Assembly: GCF_043290135.1 (NCBI RefSeq)
Contig: NC_134700.1
Coordinates: 244,984,039-245,048,038, forward strand
Direction: 5' to 3'
DNA: 64,000 nucleotides
From: Rhipicephalus microplus
Lineage: Eukaryota > Arthropoda > Arachnida > Ixodida > Ixodidae
Both the position numbers and the translations under genes were made by a program. The notes under the pieces are model-generated. The model was not told the origin of the DNA. It saw only the letters and a program-made list of their open reading frames with translations, and ran no database searches. This document shows positions 46,831 through 62,736 of this stretch, in pieces; positions within the stretch are counted from its first letter, which is position 1; each line of letters starts with the position of its first letter.

Positions 46831-47219
46831 CTATGATAACTTTTGCGTGAATGCTCTCGAATATAGTCGCAGTTATGCCAACAAAGGTGGGGGAAAACCT
46901 CTGCGACTGATAACCATAGCATCGCTGCTCCATTTTTCCTAAGTACACGAACCATAGCATCCGCATCGTTTGCGCGAGTACCTGTCCCTGGCTCATTTTT
47001 TTTTTTTTGAAAACATGTCGCAATTTCAAATGACGCCTTGTCAATGTTCCTAGCGGCAAACAGGCTGCTCAAGGTTTCCTGTTGAATCGCTGGTTGGAAC
47101 GACAGCCCGACGTGCCTGGATACACGGCTCCTGGTGAAAAAATGGGCTCCGACACCAGAGAGGCCACTGCTGACATCCTTGTCAACGTTTAGCCCATCCT
47201 CAAGACCATTGGCTCGCAT
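46821..47219 (-). CDS. Unassigned ORF, 132 codons, with internal A-run
   Basis: Minus-strand frame starting MRANGLEDGLNVDKDV. A run of ten A (plus-strand T 46998-47007) falls in the middle, giving a Lys-Lys-Lys stretch. A second frame starting just past the run is also open to the same end. No family motif. It could be ORF1-like sequence of a retroelement, a retroposed copy whose poly(A) lies at the run, or chance. Confidence 0.25.
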   Translation of the reverse strand: MRANGLEDGLNVDKDVSSGLSGVGAHFFTRSRVSRHVGLSFQPAIQQETLSSLFAARNIDKASFEIATCFQKKKNEPGTGTRANDADAMVRVLRKNGAAMLWLSVAEVFPHLCWHNCDYIREHSRKSYHRLR

Positions 47220-47275
47220 CCCACTTCGTCATTTTGTTTTGACTTTCCCGCATTCAACGGCAACGCATTTTAAAT

Positions 47276-51084
<3,809 letters not shown>

Positions 51085-51089
51085 TTTAA

Positions 51090-51137
<48 letters not shown>

Positions 51138-51147
51138 GATCGAACTA

Positions 51148-51230
<83 letters not shown>
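51085..51230. repeat. Compound (ATCT)n(GTCT)n microsatellite
   Basis: ATCT block to ~51136, a short imperfect join, then a GTCT block to 51230. Together with 26009-26373 it shows the same ATAG/ACAG transition in the opposite orientation. Confidence 0.97.
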
Positions 51231-51231
<1 letters not shown>

Positions 51232-51359
51232 AACCTCTTACGACGTTTTGCCTTCATGGCCACTGCATTAAGTGGACCTATATCGAAATCTGTATGACAT
51301 CACGCGACTCCATGACGAACATAATTGGCACGTCATAACAAGCAAAATATTCATAAACA
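51231..51359. other. No feature seen
   Basis: Anonymous sequence between the microsatellite and the Penelope-like remnant. Confidence 0.35.
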
Positions 51360-51910
51360 AGGGTGGAGGGCTGGAGCCAACGTTTTGACATGTGGACTTG
51401 TCTTCTTACACCGCAACTAAACAGAGGGAGAGGGCAGCTATGGGGGCGGGAGGGTTAAGAGGTAGTCGTGTCGAATAGTGTGAGTGAAAAGGAATAGATG
51501 TTCTGCCAATAAAAAAAAGAAAAGAAAGAAGTGGGAGGGTGGCGAGTTAAATGTTTGGATTTATTAGGGTTGTCAGAAAAATCATCACTCAACAATAGTA
51601 GGTTTTGAAACTTCTAAAAGGACGGCTTAACTCTAATTGGGTTTTGTTGTGTATGTACCATACCGAATGAATTGAACAGCTCCCTTAGAAACATATATAC
51701 CTGCTGGCTGGAGTGTATTGAAATAGTGACTAAGAATGACGTTGTACATTTTCTGTCTCTTGGGTACCCGAAGTTTGACTGAAGTATGTTAAAAGAGCGA
51801 TCATCAAAGTTGTGACTTGCTGCATGAAAATGCTGTGCCACTGTTTCTCGTAATTTATTCGCCGTGTCCGCACGATGCTCGTTTAATCGAACATCGTACG
51901 CAATAGAATG
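51360..51910 (-). mobile_element. Penelope-like element, C-terminal remnant
   Basis: Minus-strand coding 51905-51614 reads VRLNEHRADTANKL, then VAQHFHAASHNFDDRSFNILQ and RDRK. This is the pattern of the C-terminal half of the GIY-YIG endonuclease of Penelope-like retroelements (R..EH....N.L...VA.HF...H.F.D). The conserved R and the two HF/SH blocks are present; the GIY and YIG strands upstream are degraded or missing, and a TGA lies at ~51945. After the stop at 51614 comes a ~250-bp 3' UTR with an A-rich patch. The RT part is absent. Confidence 0.65.
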
Positions 51911-52515
51911 TGCGTACAGTCACGCAGCGCGTGACATGAGTTGCAGCACGCTGTCTGTACTTAACATGGCAACTCCCCTGCGTGTTGTCTGAAACAAAAT
52001 AAGGTTAACTGAACAGGAACAATAAGTAACTTTCCTTTAGTTGCGCCTTTTGCGTCGTGACTGCATGAGCATCGTTTGTAGCTTGCCCAGGAGCTCCATC
52101 GCAGCATCTGAAATCTCATCTTGTGGAAAATGCTGCTGTTCGGTTGCTTTACATCTCTACTAAACTTAGTTTTGTTCGATGTTGAATGTGATCACTCTTG
52201 GCCCACTTCTGCGTGGAGCGAAAATAAATGCGGGCCTGCCAGTTCGAATCAATTGTCGTGCATACCGACCTGTTCAAATTATCGGGAGTTTTCCCCCGTA
52301 GAAATACACAGGGTTGCGTAAAGAACGGGGCTTCAGTTTAAATTAGGAGTTTAATAACCTCTAAGTTTGAATGAACTGAGCTCGAATTAACGAGCTTTTA
52401 CTGCATTTGCAGTATAGCTGGCTTACTCTAGACGCTGTGCCATCGTCCTCGTTGTAATAGTAGCCGATGTTGTAGGCGTTACAAAATTTAGGTGAAATAA
52501 GTTTTAATGAAAATG
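51911..52515. other. No gene seen
   Basis: AT-rich anonymous DNA; a GAATTA(A)CGAGCTTTTACTG word near 52385 looks repeat-derived. Confidence 0.35.
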
Positions 52516-52607
52516 AACTGAGTTTTCTTGGCGAAGCGGAGTTTGAATCTGGGCACCCGCTATTTCAAGGCAAGTATCGTAACCACAAAGCTAAGCACCC
52601 ACGCACG
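52516..52607 (-). mobile_element. tRNA-like SINE head
   Basis: Minus strand: A-box-like TAGCTTTGTGGTTA, then ~30 nt, then B-box-like GATTCAAACTCC. Cloverleaf potential is poor and no 3' CCA context exists, so it is a SINE head rather than a tRNA gene. Confidence 0.5.
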
Positions 52608-53431
52608 CAGATTCACGAGTAAACGCATGCATTTCGAATGAGGCTGCAGAATTTCGACATCACGTGGTCTCCCTGACAAATCTCACAAGCTCGCTCGCTT
52701 GCAAATAGCTGTGCGACAACTTTCATAACATCCAACTCGTTGAGGTTTTGTATTTTGTTGCCCAATATTTTTATTATTGACTGAAAGTATGAACGCATAG
52801 TTGTAGACCACCTTCAGAAACCACCTAATCAACTGTTGCTTATGCGATGCGTCTCACGTTTGTTTTCTTTTGTTTTCGAGTTGAAAAGTACGTTCACGAG
52901 ATATGCGTGCAAGCAGCAATTTGATGAAGCGTTCTTTTTTTTTTAGGTGTGAGGCGCCTTGTTGTCTCGATTCGTTGGCGTTTTATGTCGTCATGATGTG
53001 TCATGTAGTCGCGATTCATACTGAATAGGTAGGCGCCACAAGATTGAATAAGCCTCGTTACTCGCCAGCGGTCCACTAAAAATGAAGCCGGCAACAATTA
53101 GCCCAGCATGATGTTAGTGCACCTCAAACACAATTCGCTGCATGCAATAGGAAACTGAAACAGGGCGTGCAAGAAAGAAGAAGCACCACCTTAGGGCACG
53201 CCGCATTTGGACGCAGTTTTCTGTTTTCTGACGGAGTTAGCCGAGTGGAAGCACTCATTCATACATGCTTCACCCTTCTTTTGAGAGCAGCACGGAAGCT
53301 GTGCGTTATAGGGCAATCTTACGTGTTTTCTTGTTTCTGTATTTTACTATTCCGCAATCTTTATTTGTGACGGGGAAAAAAGGACTCAGCTCGAAGTGTA
53401 ATAATAATTGTTAGCGTTATGGTGGTCGGCA
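52608..53431. other. No feature seen
   Basis: Anonymous DNA. GGTCCACTAAAAATGAAGCC with GGCAACAATTAGCCCA at ~53070-53105 loosely resembles 13369-13410, possibly an old shared repeat. Confidence 0.35.
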
Positions 53432-53642
53432 TTATAATAACATTAAGACGGAGGCCATAGTAGAAGGCTCCGGAGATTTAGACCCCCTGAAGTTAGTTGA
53501 CGCCCACCTGCATCAGTGTTAACGGACGTCAGGAGTTTTCACCTCCGTTGAGAATACGGCGGTCGTGGCCGTAAATCCTTCACGTGACCTACACGGGTAA
53601 GCAATCGTGCACCAAATGTAACCGCTAGCGCGCCGTGACCCG
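53432..53642 (-). mobile_element. tRNA-derived SINE, old copy
   Basis: Minus-strand member of the 12909 family: body blocks ACGGAGGTGAAAACTCC and GGAGCCTTCTACTATGG are recognisable; the tRNA head at the right (GGGTCACGGCGCGCTAGCGG) is strongly diverged. Confidence 0.7.
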
Positions 53643-53929
53643 TCGCAAGATGTAATGTACAGGACATAATTCACTAAGTGCTTTCTAAACGGGCTCTACA
53701 AGAATGCGTACACACTGAAAGTGCTCGGACACAAATTAACAAGCTGGGTAGTTAAATATAAAACTCAATTAGCAGACGAGAAAATCTAAAAAAGTGAAAT
53801 CATAAATAAGCTGCTAATTAAAGCACACGAAAATTTGGCACATCCCTCACACAGTGAGAATCGACGATATGCAAAGCACGAATCAGGAAGGATTATATGT
53901 CACTTTAAAATCAGCACAATGTTGCGGGG
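53643..53929. other. No feature seen
   Basis: Short anonymous stretch before the satellite array. Confidence 0.35.
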
Positions 53930-54012
53930 CGGACGTAAATTATGCTGTACATGACTTCCATGTCGTCATTATCATGTTTGGACTTGTCATTTACCTTCGA
54001 CGTCTATTAAGG

Positions 54013-54045
<33 letters not shown>

Positions 54046-55110
54046 GCCTGACTACGTCCACTGCAGGACAAAGGCCTCTCCCATGTTCCGCCAGTTAACC
54101 CGGTCCTGTGCTTGCTGCTGCCAATTTATACCCGCAAACTTCTTAATCTCATCTGCCCACCTAACCTTCTGTCTCCCCCTAACCCGCTTGCCTTCTCTGG
54201 GAATCCAGTTAGTTACCCTTAACGACCAGCGGTTATCTTGTCTACGCGCTATATGCCCGGCCCATTCCCGTCACGTCATACCAAATTTGGTATATGTGAA
54301 GCTAGCGAAACGGCTGCGAGCGTGCTATCACGTAGCCAGTAGACATGTTTTACAAGGCACGCATATCATGATTATTATGTTTGGACGTATCATTTGCCTT
54401 CGTCTATTCCCGTCACGTAATACCCATTTAGGTACAAGTCAAGCTAGCTAAATGGCCGTGAGCGCATCATGAGTGTGGTATGTTGTCATGTTCTCATACA
54501 TGGCACGCAAGTCACGATTATCGTGTTTGCACCAGTCATATAGTTTTGTCATCCTATGACGTCACGTAATACCTATTTTGGTACACGTAAAGCTAGCGAA
54601 ACGGCCACTAGCGCATAATGAGTGTGGTATGTTGTCATGTTCTTACGTAACACGAATGTCATAATTATCGTGTTTGCACCAGTCATATACTTTCGTCATC
54701 ATATGACGTCACGTAACACCGAATTCGGTATATGTGAAGCAAGCGCAACAATCCGCGAACGCACGATGAGCGTACCATGTAGTAATGTTTTACATGACAC
54801 GCATGTCATGATTATCAAGTTTGGACGTGCCATATAACTCCATCATCCATTCACCTCTCGTAATTCCAAATTTCGTATAACTGAAGCTAGCGAGGCGACC
54901 ACAAGGGCGCTGTGAGCGTGGCGTAATGATTTACATGACATGCATTTCATGATTTCCACGCTAGGGTCTGTCACTTGAGTTCGCCATGCAATCATGTCAT
55001 ATCATACCACTTTTGCAACATGTCATGTGAACGAAACTACCGCAAGAGCTGCAAGACCATGAAATGTAAATCATGATATTCATAACATACACGATATGAT
55101 TTTCATGTTA
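53930..55110 (+). repeat. ~145-bp satellite array interrupted by RTE copy 3
   Basis: Landmark GTCACGT(A/C)ATACC starts units at 54270, 54412, 54561, 54708, ~54850 and ~54992 (steps 142-149 bp). Each unit has GAAGCTAGCGA(A/G)(A/G)CG, then a CATGTTTTACATGACACGCATGTCATGATTAT-like segment cut here into CATGTTTTAC and ATGTCATGATTAT, and TTTGGACGT. Units get more diverged to the right. A partial unit left of 54012 shows the array continues across the RTE insertion. Confidence 0.88.
54012..54272 (-). mobile_element. RTE LINE copy 3, 3' end only
   Basis: (TCA)n tail at 54012-54046, then the complement of the NWRNMGEAFVLQWT block and upstream coding to TGGGCCGGGCAT (~54268). About 220 bp remain. It is close to copies 1 and 2. 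It interrupts a satellite unit between CTATT and CCCGTCACG, so the satellite is older. Confidence 0.9.
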
Positions 55111-56158
55111 TGACTGATCACTGTAAGGTATGGCGTCACAGGTCAGGGGGGCGAGTCTTCTTTGTCACAGAAGGGTGCGCTTCCCAAAGAGCCGATTCTC
55201 GGGAGACGATAATTCTGGCGTAAGGACGTCCGTTATGGTAAGAATATTGTGGTCGGTCGCCGCTTTTGACAACCAGCTAGGTGGTTCCCGGCCAGCGAAG
55301 TGCCGGCGGGCGACGTTTCTGGACTAACCACGCATGCCGTGAACTGAGAACGTATTGGAAGAGTTGAGTCATTGGAGCCTGTTGAAGTACTTGCGGACTT
55401 AGAACATGAGCCAAAATAATGCTACGGCATTTTTAATTTTATTTTGGTTGTAGAGAGGGCGGGGCGTATTCTAGATCAGCCGCCATGGGCAAATCCAGAG
55501 CTTTTCTTTACATTAGCGGTCAAATTACAAATGATGTGCCTGTTTAGTTTAAAGCGCCAAATGGGATTGGTATTATTAATAACAATATCAATAATAGTAA
55601 TAATAAGACCAGTTATAATATAGCCAAAATATGCAGTGGGTGCCAGCTACGTGCAAACTACTTCTACGACTAGCCCAGCTTCTGGAGCTGATTTCGTGAG
55701 TTCCACAACACTGCACGCGTACGCATACAGTCTGGAAGCGAATTGTAGGGGGTCGCTTAGTTGGAGCTGGCCGGCAACAAATCGATTTTGTGACGAAGAA
55801 CAAAACGCGAGGCTCGAATGGGCATCGCTGGCCGAAGAATGAGTGCGGCGCACAAATCCTACCCGATTTATACGACAGGCCTGCTCTGCCACGAGCCTGG
55901 TTCAACGCGAGTTCATCGACCTCTGCCTTTTCGTTCTCTAATAAAGCTTCTCCTGTCAAAAGCCTCTTTAACGGTGATGCTGTTTAAGCTGTCAGAATCT
56001 TGCGGTCCGTCGTAGAAAACTATCATCATCATGAGCCCACTCCCACTCTCTTTATTTTTTCTACAGTGAATTTGTTTGAGCTAAGGGTAACGTGTGCTCC
56101 ACCGTGCAAAACGTCTCAGGTGGCTACGTGCCACAGGACTAGGGCCAGCAGCACCATG
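55111..56158. other. No assigned gene
   Basis: AAT-rich tract at ~55567-55612. AATAAAGC at 55939 follows a ~250-bp stretch open in several frames on both strands (55588-55990), which looks like the end of a retroposed transcript or an LTR, but no motif identifies it. Confidence 0.3.
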
Positions 56159-56586
56159 GAGTTTCCTATGTATACACTAGATGAAACTCTGGCGCTTGTG
56201 TCTATGGTGGTTGCAACGAATGGGGCAGCAGCGAACATGGGAGTTATCGGTATTACATGAATTTGCCTAGTCTTCGTACTTTACGTTCGTTCTGGCTGCG
56301 CATGGCTTGAACCTGCTTTGTCACGAAACAACAATTTGCAAATGTTCGGTAGTTACGCTTCACAAACTTAATGTTTTAGGCTTACCACTTGAAAATCAGG
56401 TCACGAAGTGAAAAACGGTTTGTTCTTTCCTTCGAAACAAAACCAAAAACAGCCATAAACGAAGCCACAAGTTCGTTCACCGCCCGCAAGAACGAATACT
56501 GGAGAAATCGATGTCATACCCATAATTCCCGTGGTCCCTGAACAATCGCAGCACTTGTGTCCCCTCTGGGTAATTTTAAGAAACTC
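56159..56586 (-). mobile_element. MITE M, copy 1, TA-flanked
   Basis: Ends GAGTTTC...GAAACTC with TG (mutated TA) and TA flanks. Inverted relative to the copy at 62737-63177 and more diverged. Shared blocks include GAACTCTGGCGCT-like ends, TTTGCCTAGTCTTCGTACTT, TCACGAA and CCCGCAAG. No ORF. Tc1/mariner-type by the TA target (inference). Confidence 0.85.
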
Positions 56587-56629
56587 TATGAGCCGCAAAA
56601 CCATGCACTGCAGGTGCCAGAGTCAGATG

Positions 56630-56998
56630 TAAACGAACGCGTGAAAGAGAGAGAAAGACATAAAAATAACGAGGAAGAATAAAGACATAACAAAAATAGA
56701 AATGCATTGAAAGATAGAGAAAGATACAGAGAAAAACAGACACTAAAAAGAGGGAGCAATACAGAAAGAAAGACAGATAGAGAAATAAATAGAGAAATAG
56801 AAACAAAAAAAGAGTGAGAGAGAAGCAGAATGAGACACGAAAAATAGTAACAGCGAGAAATCAAGGTGGAAATAGTAAGAAAGAAGATGAAATGGAAAGA
56901 AAAAGAAAGGACAAAATAGGAATAAAAATAGAAATAAATAGAAATGAAGAAAGTCTGAAAGAGAGAACAAAAAAAATAGAGGAGGAAAGAAAGTGAAA
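56630..56998. repeat. Purine-rich low-complexity tract
   Basis: About 370 bp almost free of pyrimidines on the plus strand (GAAA, AGAG and AATAGAAA words). Open frames on either strand here reflect composition. Confidence 0.85.
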
Positions 56999-57305
56999 AC
57001 CGGAGACAATGAAAGAAGGCTGCCCAGCTTTTGCGCTTCCTTCGGGCTTTTCACCCCTAGGGCAAAGCTGTTTTACTTTTTTTTCCGACGACGGTACCAA
57101 AATGGCCATCCGACCGAAGTATTATGCAGCATTAACATGTCTCAAAAATTATAAAAAATTGCGTAGCTGGTACTGGAGGTATTAGGCTAAAGTGACAGCC
57201 ATGTGGATGTGTGGGCATGTAGTACTGATTTTTGCTGTTTCGCTACCTCTTGCAATTATAAAGACGACAGTTTGGGGGGGGGGGATACTTGAACGTAGAA
57301 ATTTT
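56999..57305. other. No feature seen
   Basis: Anonymous sequence with an 11-base G-run at 57274-57284. Confidence 0.4.
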
Positions 57306-57306
57306 G

Positions 57307-57349
<43 letters not shown>
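57306..57349. repeat. (GTCT)n microsatellite
   Basis: Eleven GTCT units. Confidence 0.97.
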
Positions 57350-59592
57350 ACGTGGTTCAGCCACTTGCCTAAGGTTTAAGCACTTGCTGAACGCCCAGTC
57401 ATCTTCAACTCGTGGCTGCGTTCATACTTGTGAACATTATCGATCAAAAGGCAAATATTAAGCGTATCAGAGGGCCGACATCAATACGGAGGTGTTAGGT
57501 GAATTTTTCTTTTGCAATAAAATACATAGTTACGTTGTTCTAAAAACCTTAGTGTTTCTTAGGATGCGCTGAAAATGCGGTGCTATGCACAAAAAAGACC
57601 TCTGCCAATGATACGGTGCCGCCACCCGGCAGTGGCCTTGGGTTCTGCACAAGCTTGTGTTTTCCCATGGCACTGCCAGATGGCGTCTATATGTCACTTG
57701 GCGCCTCCTCCATTTTGTTAATACCAGCCATATTTAGCCTACTCCACATACAGATGGCGCTGTCTGAGGCAAGGCTGTGGATGAGACCAGGACTAATGTA
57801 ATACGGCCATGCTCCGGCATAATTACCAGTGGCCGCCTTTCAAAAATATTGATGTGGCTGTACAATATTCGCAGGAAGAACTCGAATTCGTCCACATTAC
57901 TCTACCACATATTTTGCACTGTTTAAATGTTAATTGTTATATTTGTTTTTAATAGCTGCTGTAAAATTGTTTGTGCGCATCTGACGATACCTTATGCGAC
58001 AATAAAAAGAACGCCGCATGTAGCATGCAGGTGCTCCTGTTTCTAATTTTTCAATAATATTACGCACATTTCTTGAAACGCCCTGTAAAACCCCTGCACA
58101 GAATTCTCCTGCTGAATCCTGTGACATTTTGTGAATAACCGACCGACCCACCGAACAACCGACTAAACAACTACATACACTTTATTTTGTTGTTATTCGA
58201 GTGCTAATTTTTTGCTATCGTAGACATGTGATGAAATACACGCTGCTGCGAATGGGTTTCGTTTCGATACGGTGGTTAAAATCATAAAAGAGTCTCGGAG
58301 GAAAAGTTACCGCGCGATGGAAACTTCCATCGCACAGTAGAATTCATGCGGGAGGCAAGAGTGGAGCTCGCAAGCATTGACGAACTGCCAGATGATTCGA
58401 GGTAATGTACCACCAAAGCTCAGTTGATTTAGGGTGACAGCAATATATGTAGCCGATATCACAGAGTCATACGTGGTTGAGCACATAGTTCATGATGACA
58501 AAAGATTTGTCAGCCGCCGATCGGATGAAGGAGGCTGTGCAACCGATGTCGCCACCCCATCCATTCTTGTGAACAGATAGCGTCTCTGTCTTTTTCTACG
58601 AGACGTCATTGCTGCTGCCGCCAGCTGCCCCTTATGGGCGTAGACAAACATGGTTGGGGGGGGGGGGGGGGTTCCAAGCCTCCCCTAGAAAATTTTCAAT
58701 TTCACTTGTGTGTATGTGCACGCATACATAAAACCGCATTAATGAACATATGTATTTAGGTATGGTTGAACCCCCCTTCCCCCGAGAAACATTTTCGACT
58801 GCGCCACTGCTGTCGTTACAATCTTTCCTACAGAACGGGAAGAATACTCCCCAAGCTCGAAGGTTAGAAGTGGAAGGAATTCAATGGCAAGCTGTTATTG
58901 TAACTCGCCCAAGCCTCCGTTCAACCAAAGTGCACACGCAAACATAGATGAATGAAATGAAACACTTATTTCCCTTTTACACCACATTTGAAACTACTAT
59001 ATGCGAGATGAGACGACCAAATGGCCTCGACATGGCAAAATGTTTGGTGACCGTAATAATGGCTTACTATTTTAATTAATGCGACGTAGCGTCCGACATG
59101 TGTAACTCCTACAGCCATACAAGCTGGCCGCTGGCATGTGCCTCACCTGCTATTGGCGAGGCTTACGGCAAACAAATAGCGTCTTCAGGCCCTCGAAGGT
59201 GGAATAAATATTGAAGGAGGGGATGGATCTTGGCTGCAATAGAGCGTGCGGATTCATTTCTCATGCTGGGTCACAGGAGATAGTTGCTTTTGCTTCATAG
59301 CTCAGCAGCACCTTCGGTATGGCAAGGGTCATTTCTCGATGGCTTCCCTGTGTCGCGACGTTCGGGCACAGTGGAAAGTGCGGAGCTCAAATCGCATTTA
59401 ACGCGGTGACCTCGGTGGCCAAACAAATCGATCACCTCCCGCCGGCATTCGCTTGCTCTTTCCAGCCCGAATCAGCCCCTGGAAAGTTACTGGCGAAGAT
59501 GGAGAGCCATTGCAATAAGAGAAGAAAAACAAAACGAAAATTGAAATAATAGGTGTCAAACTTTTTTAACACCAAGAGCGATGAAACAATAA
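57350..59592. other. Anonymous non-coding stretch
   Basis: No gene. A 16-base G-run at 58656-58671; CCGAC-rich words near 58140. Plus-strand frames at 57580-57801, 58750-58947 and 59319-59549 have no motif. Confidence 0.4.
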
Positions 59593-59990
59593 TTATTGGT
59601 GTCGTTTAGAGTCAAGCCACTGTCGACTCCTGGTGACACAATGGGTATGCAAAGGCCAGTTTAGCGTCACGTCTTCATGCTGACCTAGGCACTTCCCTAA
59701 TGCGTGGCGTCCGTACTGTTCAGGAACACTTCCATGAAAAGGTTGACGGAGTGGACGCGATAAGGCTTCAGATTCAGTAGCTTTGATTCTAACTGACAAT
59801 CAAGACGATATGATATTTGTTCGTTTGCTAGTCGAAGGGTCCTCAAAACTAGCGCCATAGCTAATGCGCATTTTCCTTTGTGCCTCAAGATCCACACCTT
59901 GCATTTATACATAACCAAGGGAAACACCACGGCGCTAAAAATACAAATTTTAATTTCAGCTCGAGCCTCTTTTCGGCAATCGTTTAACAT
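59593..59990 (-). pseudogene. Possible LINE RT C-terminal fragment
   Basis: The minus-strand frame 59697-59990 contains IFSAVVFPLVMYKCKVWILRH, resembling the post-RT block (..VVFPVVMYGCESWT..) of RTE/BovB-like LINEs. The following ~70 residues do not match anything I know, and a second frame (59593-59799) overlaps. If real, it is a different RTE lineage from the three copies above. Confidence 0.35.
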
Positions 59991-61589
59991 ATATGTTCCT
60001 CCTTGTACTATTATTCGGTCTATTCTCTTTAATAGAACAACCCCCTTTGTGCATTCTGGACCAGAGGTAATTATCTACTGCATCGTGAATTGTATGAATG
60101 CTTCGTTCTTCAACTACTGCAATATATTTACACTTTTTCTATCTCAAGAAAAAAACTAGCCTCTGTTGATACCTTCGGAGTCAAACTTGGCTGGAACCAC
60201 ATTACAGTATGAGTGGTGTAACGAGCAATCTTAAAAATATAACTCATTAATTTCCCAGTAACATTATAGTAAAATACTGCATTTCCACGTACCTTACGAA
60301 TTTAAATAAAGAGATCAAGAAAGGAAAGTAATATGGTGCAGCGTATAAAGCCACTTTCTTGATTTCTGATTGTGCTCTATTCCCACAAGTCTTGTTTTAT
60401 ATTCAGGTTTGCAGGGACACGTGCAAGCTTTCTCTTGCTTGTACTGGCGAGATGTTTTGTGTGGCCTTTACGGAACATTGTTAAAGCATTATCATGCGAT
60501 CTAACACTTCAGAAAGACAGTAAAAAAATGAACAGACGCAAGAAAGAACGCTGACTTTTAACTGAATTTATTAAAGGTGCTGTTGTCGTTACTTCGGATG
60601 ACTTCTATTATAGCACGCCGTTTTGTTGGAAACAATGGCTAAAAAAACGAGATGAACAAAGTTCTTTTCAGTCCTTGTTCTGACTATGCACGTACTATAT
60701 TAGTGAAACAACATTTCCAAACATGCACTTTTTCAAAGGCTTCGGGTTCAGTCATTATTCGCCTCAGAAATAACTAATCACGAACCGAAAAAAAGAACAC
60801 TGAAGCGTTGTGGAGAAGTTAATTAGAATGTCAAAGCGTGGACGTGAGAATGTCGCAAGCCCACAAAAGAGCCCAAAAAAATAAAACTGAGGAGGGGCGA
60901 AGCATGCGTAGCTTTGAGAGAAGTTTTTTTGGCCATCGCCCTGCATGACTGGTTTCAGTTCAATATACGGCATGTAAGGAAGGGTGTTTCGGCTACACTA
61001 ACGTCGTCAGTATTTTGTTGGGCTAACTGTTGCTTCATTCATCTTTATTTGACTGGTAGCGAGTCGTGGGATTCAGGCGTTGTGGTGCACATCCATTTCT
61101 ATGTCGAGCCGTGGCTGCATGACACGCCGTAGCAACAAGAGACGCCCACAAGCTTATAGAACACAAGCCTAATACGGAGTGGCCCATAATATCTACACTG
61201 CTTGAAAGTGAAGTACAGCGCACCCTACGTAAACCGATCTATGAATGACTGGATTTTGATGGATTGCAACGAGTGCTGGTGTGGTGTGCTTTCGACACCG
61301 AAATCGCGGTACACGATCGAAGGAATCCGAACGTATACAGCCAGCCGATGACCCCAATCCCACGAAAAAAGAACTTTATACGTACATCTTAGTGTGTGTT
61401 GTCTCAATATGCGCTGATGTGTAGTCATTGCTTCAACATCACTGTAGCGCGGCAAAAGACATGCAGCGCTGACATGTGATAGTATGTTCATTTCCTTTTA
61501 CAATACGTATTTACGACATGTGTGTGAATATTGTAGGTACTGGAACCGATACCCAGCACCTCCACCAGATGTCACGGATGTGAAGTGAA
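59991..61589. other. No feature seen
   Basis: AT-rich anonymous DNA; short frames only. Confidence 0.4.
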
Positions 61590-61810
61590 CGAAGAGAGCA
61601 GGCTGCAGGTCGAAACTGTTTATTTCGACCGAACTTATGCCCACGTAAACGGAAAGGCAGATTACGGCAAGATACTGGCACTGATAGTGGCGAGGAGAGC
61701 GTCGGCCGTCGATTAACTGACAAGCGGCGAAGCGTGTCGTCATTTACGCCCTTGCCATCGAATTATCTAGCATTATCGCGAGTGGTGATCTACGTTCCAG
61801 AATAATATGT
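61590..61810 (+). repeat. Dispersed repeat, copy 2 (partner at 18930)
   Basis: Same block order and orientation as 18930-19170: AGGCTGCAGG, GTTTATTTCGACCGAACTT, GATAGTGGCGA, GCGTCGGCCGTCG, GTCGTCATTTA and ATCGAATTAT. Confidence 0.6.
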
Positions 61811-62734
61811 AATGTTCACGAAGTGGCGTAATCTTAAGAAAATGATCTACTGCAGTCCCGAAGCTTCTCGGACAGTGTAGGCGCGGTTAGCGCTGAGAAA
61901 GAGAGACAGAGATAACGGTGCAATAACAAAACTCTATTGGAGGGAATGTGACAATATATTAATGAGAACTGACAGACAGTTTTGCGTTGCCAGAATTGTC
62001 TGTCGGTTCATGGGAATGTTATGGCACGTGTGAATTTCATTGCAAAACAGAAAAAACAAAACAAAAGATAAACAGGTGCATTAGAGTTTCAATGAATTAC
62101 TATTTTATATGCATGCACAAATACGCAATGACACAGACAATACAGGAAAAAAGCAGGCTTACAACTACCCCCCTGGAGAGGCGGAACGCTTGTCGCCTCG
62201 TTCGGCAGGGAAGACATGCAGGAAAGGTAGATATAACGAGAGAAGGAGAGTGAAAAAAAAAAGGAAGCCTCGGACAACAATAATACACGGGCTTCGATTT
62301 CTAATTTGCCGTTTTGCTTGCGTGTTTCGGATTTCTGTTCATAGGAAAGACTTTCACCTCTTTCTTCTCGATTGCTTATGTATACGTTTAGAAGCTGCCT
62401 CGTTTCGCACATGCGTGGTACCCTCTTTGTCGCTGTTAAAGCGGTAGAAGTGTCGTCTGCGTTGCTTTTTTACTAACGAAATTGAATAGTATCGCTTAAA
62501 AAAGAAAATCTGTGCAACCTGAAAACATGAGTGGGGCACTGCCTGCTTGTTAGCCTGTGGCATCCGAGCATAGAGGAATGCGCACTCGGAGTTTGTCGTT
62601 ACGCGCAAGCTTTTCTCATCGTCCGAATCTTGATGAGCCTCGTTTTGCACAAGTTGTGCACTCGTGAGTGTGGGGCCCTCAAGAGGCAACTGCTTTTTTT
62701 TTTCACCTCGACGAATTTTCATTGGTTTCACTCA
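61811..62734. other. No gene; one dyad
   Basis: GAACTGACAGACA...TGTCTGTCGGTTC at ~61963-62010 forms an imperfect dyad using the same TGTCTGTTAG-like word as the SINE tail at 8410-8580. Otherwise anonymous. Confidence 0.4.
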
Positions 62735-62736
62735 TA

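Larger units (their letters stand above)
37967..46900 (+). mobile_element. I-group LINE A, old, with nested LINE B pieces
   Basis: Order ORF1 (gag-like with zinc knuckles), ORF2 endonuclease, RT, RNase H and a C-terminal Cys motif, the layout of I-superfamily LINEs. Interrupted at 40555-40930 and 41175-43978 by minus-strand pieces of another family. Many stops and frameshifts. Both ends are uncertain: the left runs into the (CACACG)n array and the right fades near 46.9 kb. Confidence 0.8.

Noticed and set aside
56576..57109. Phe/Leu/Ser-rich minus-strand ORFs resembling membrane proteins
   Set aside because: Translation of a purine-rich low-complexity tract.
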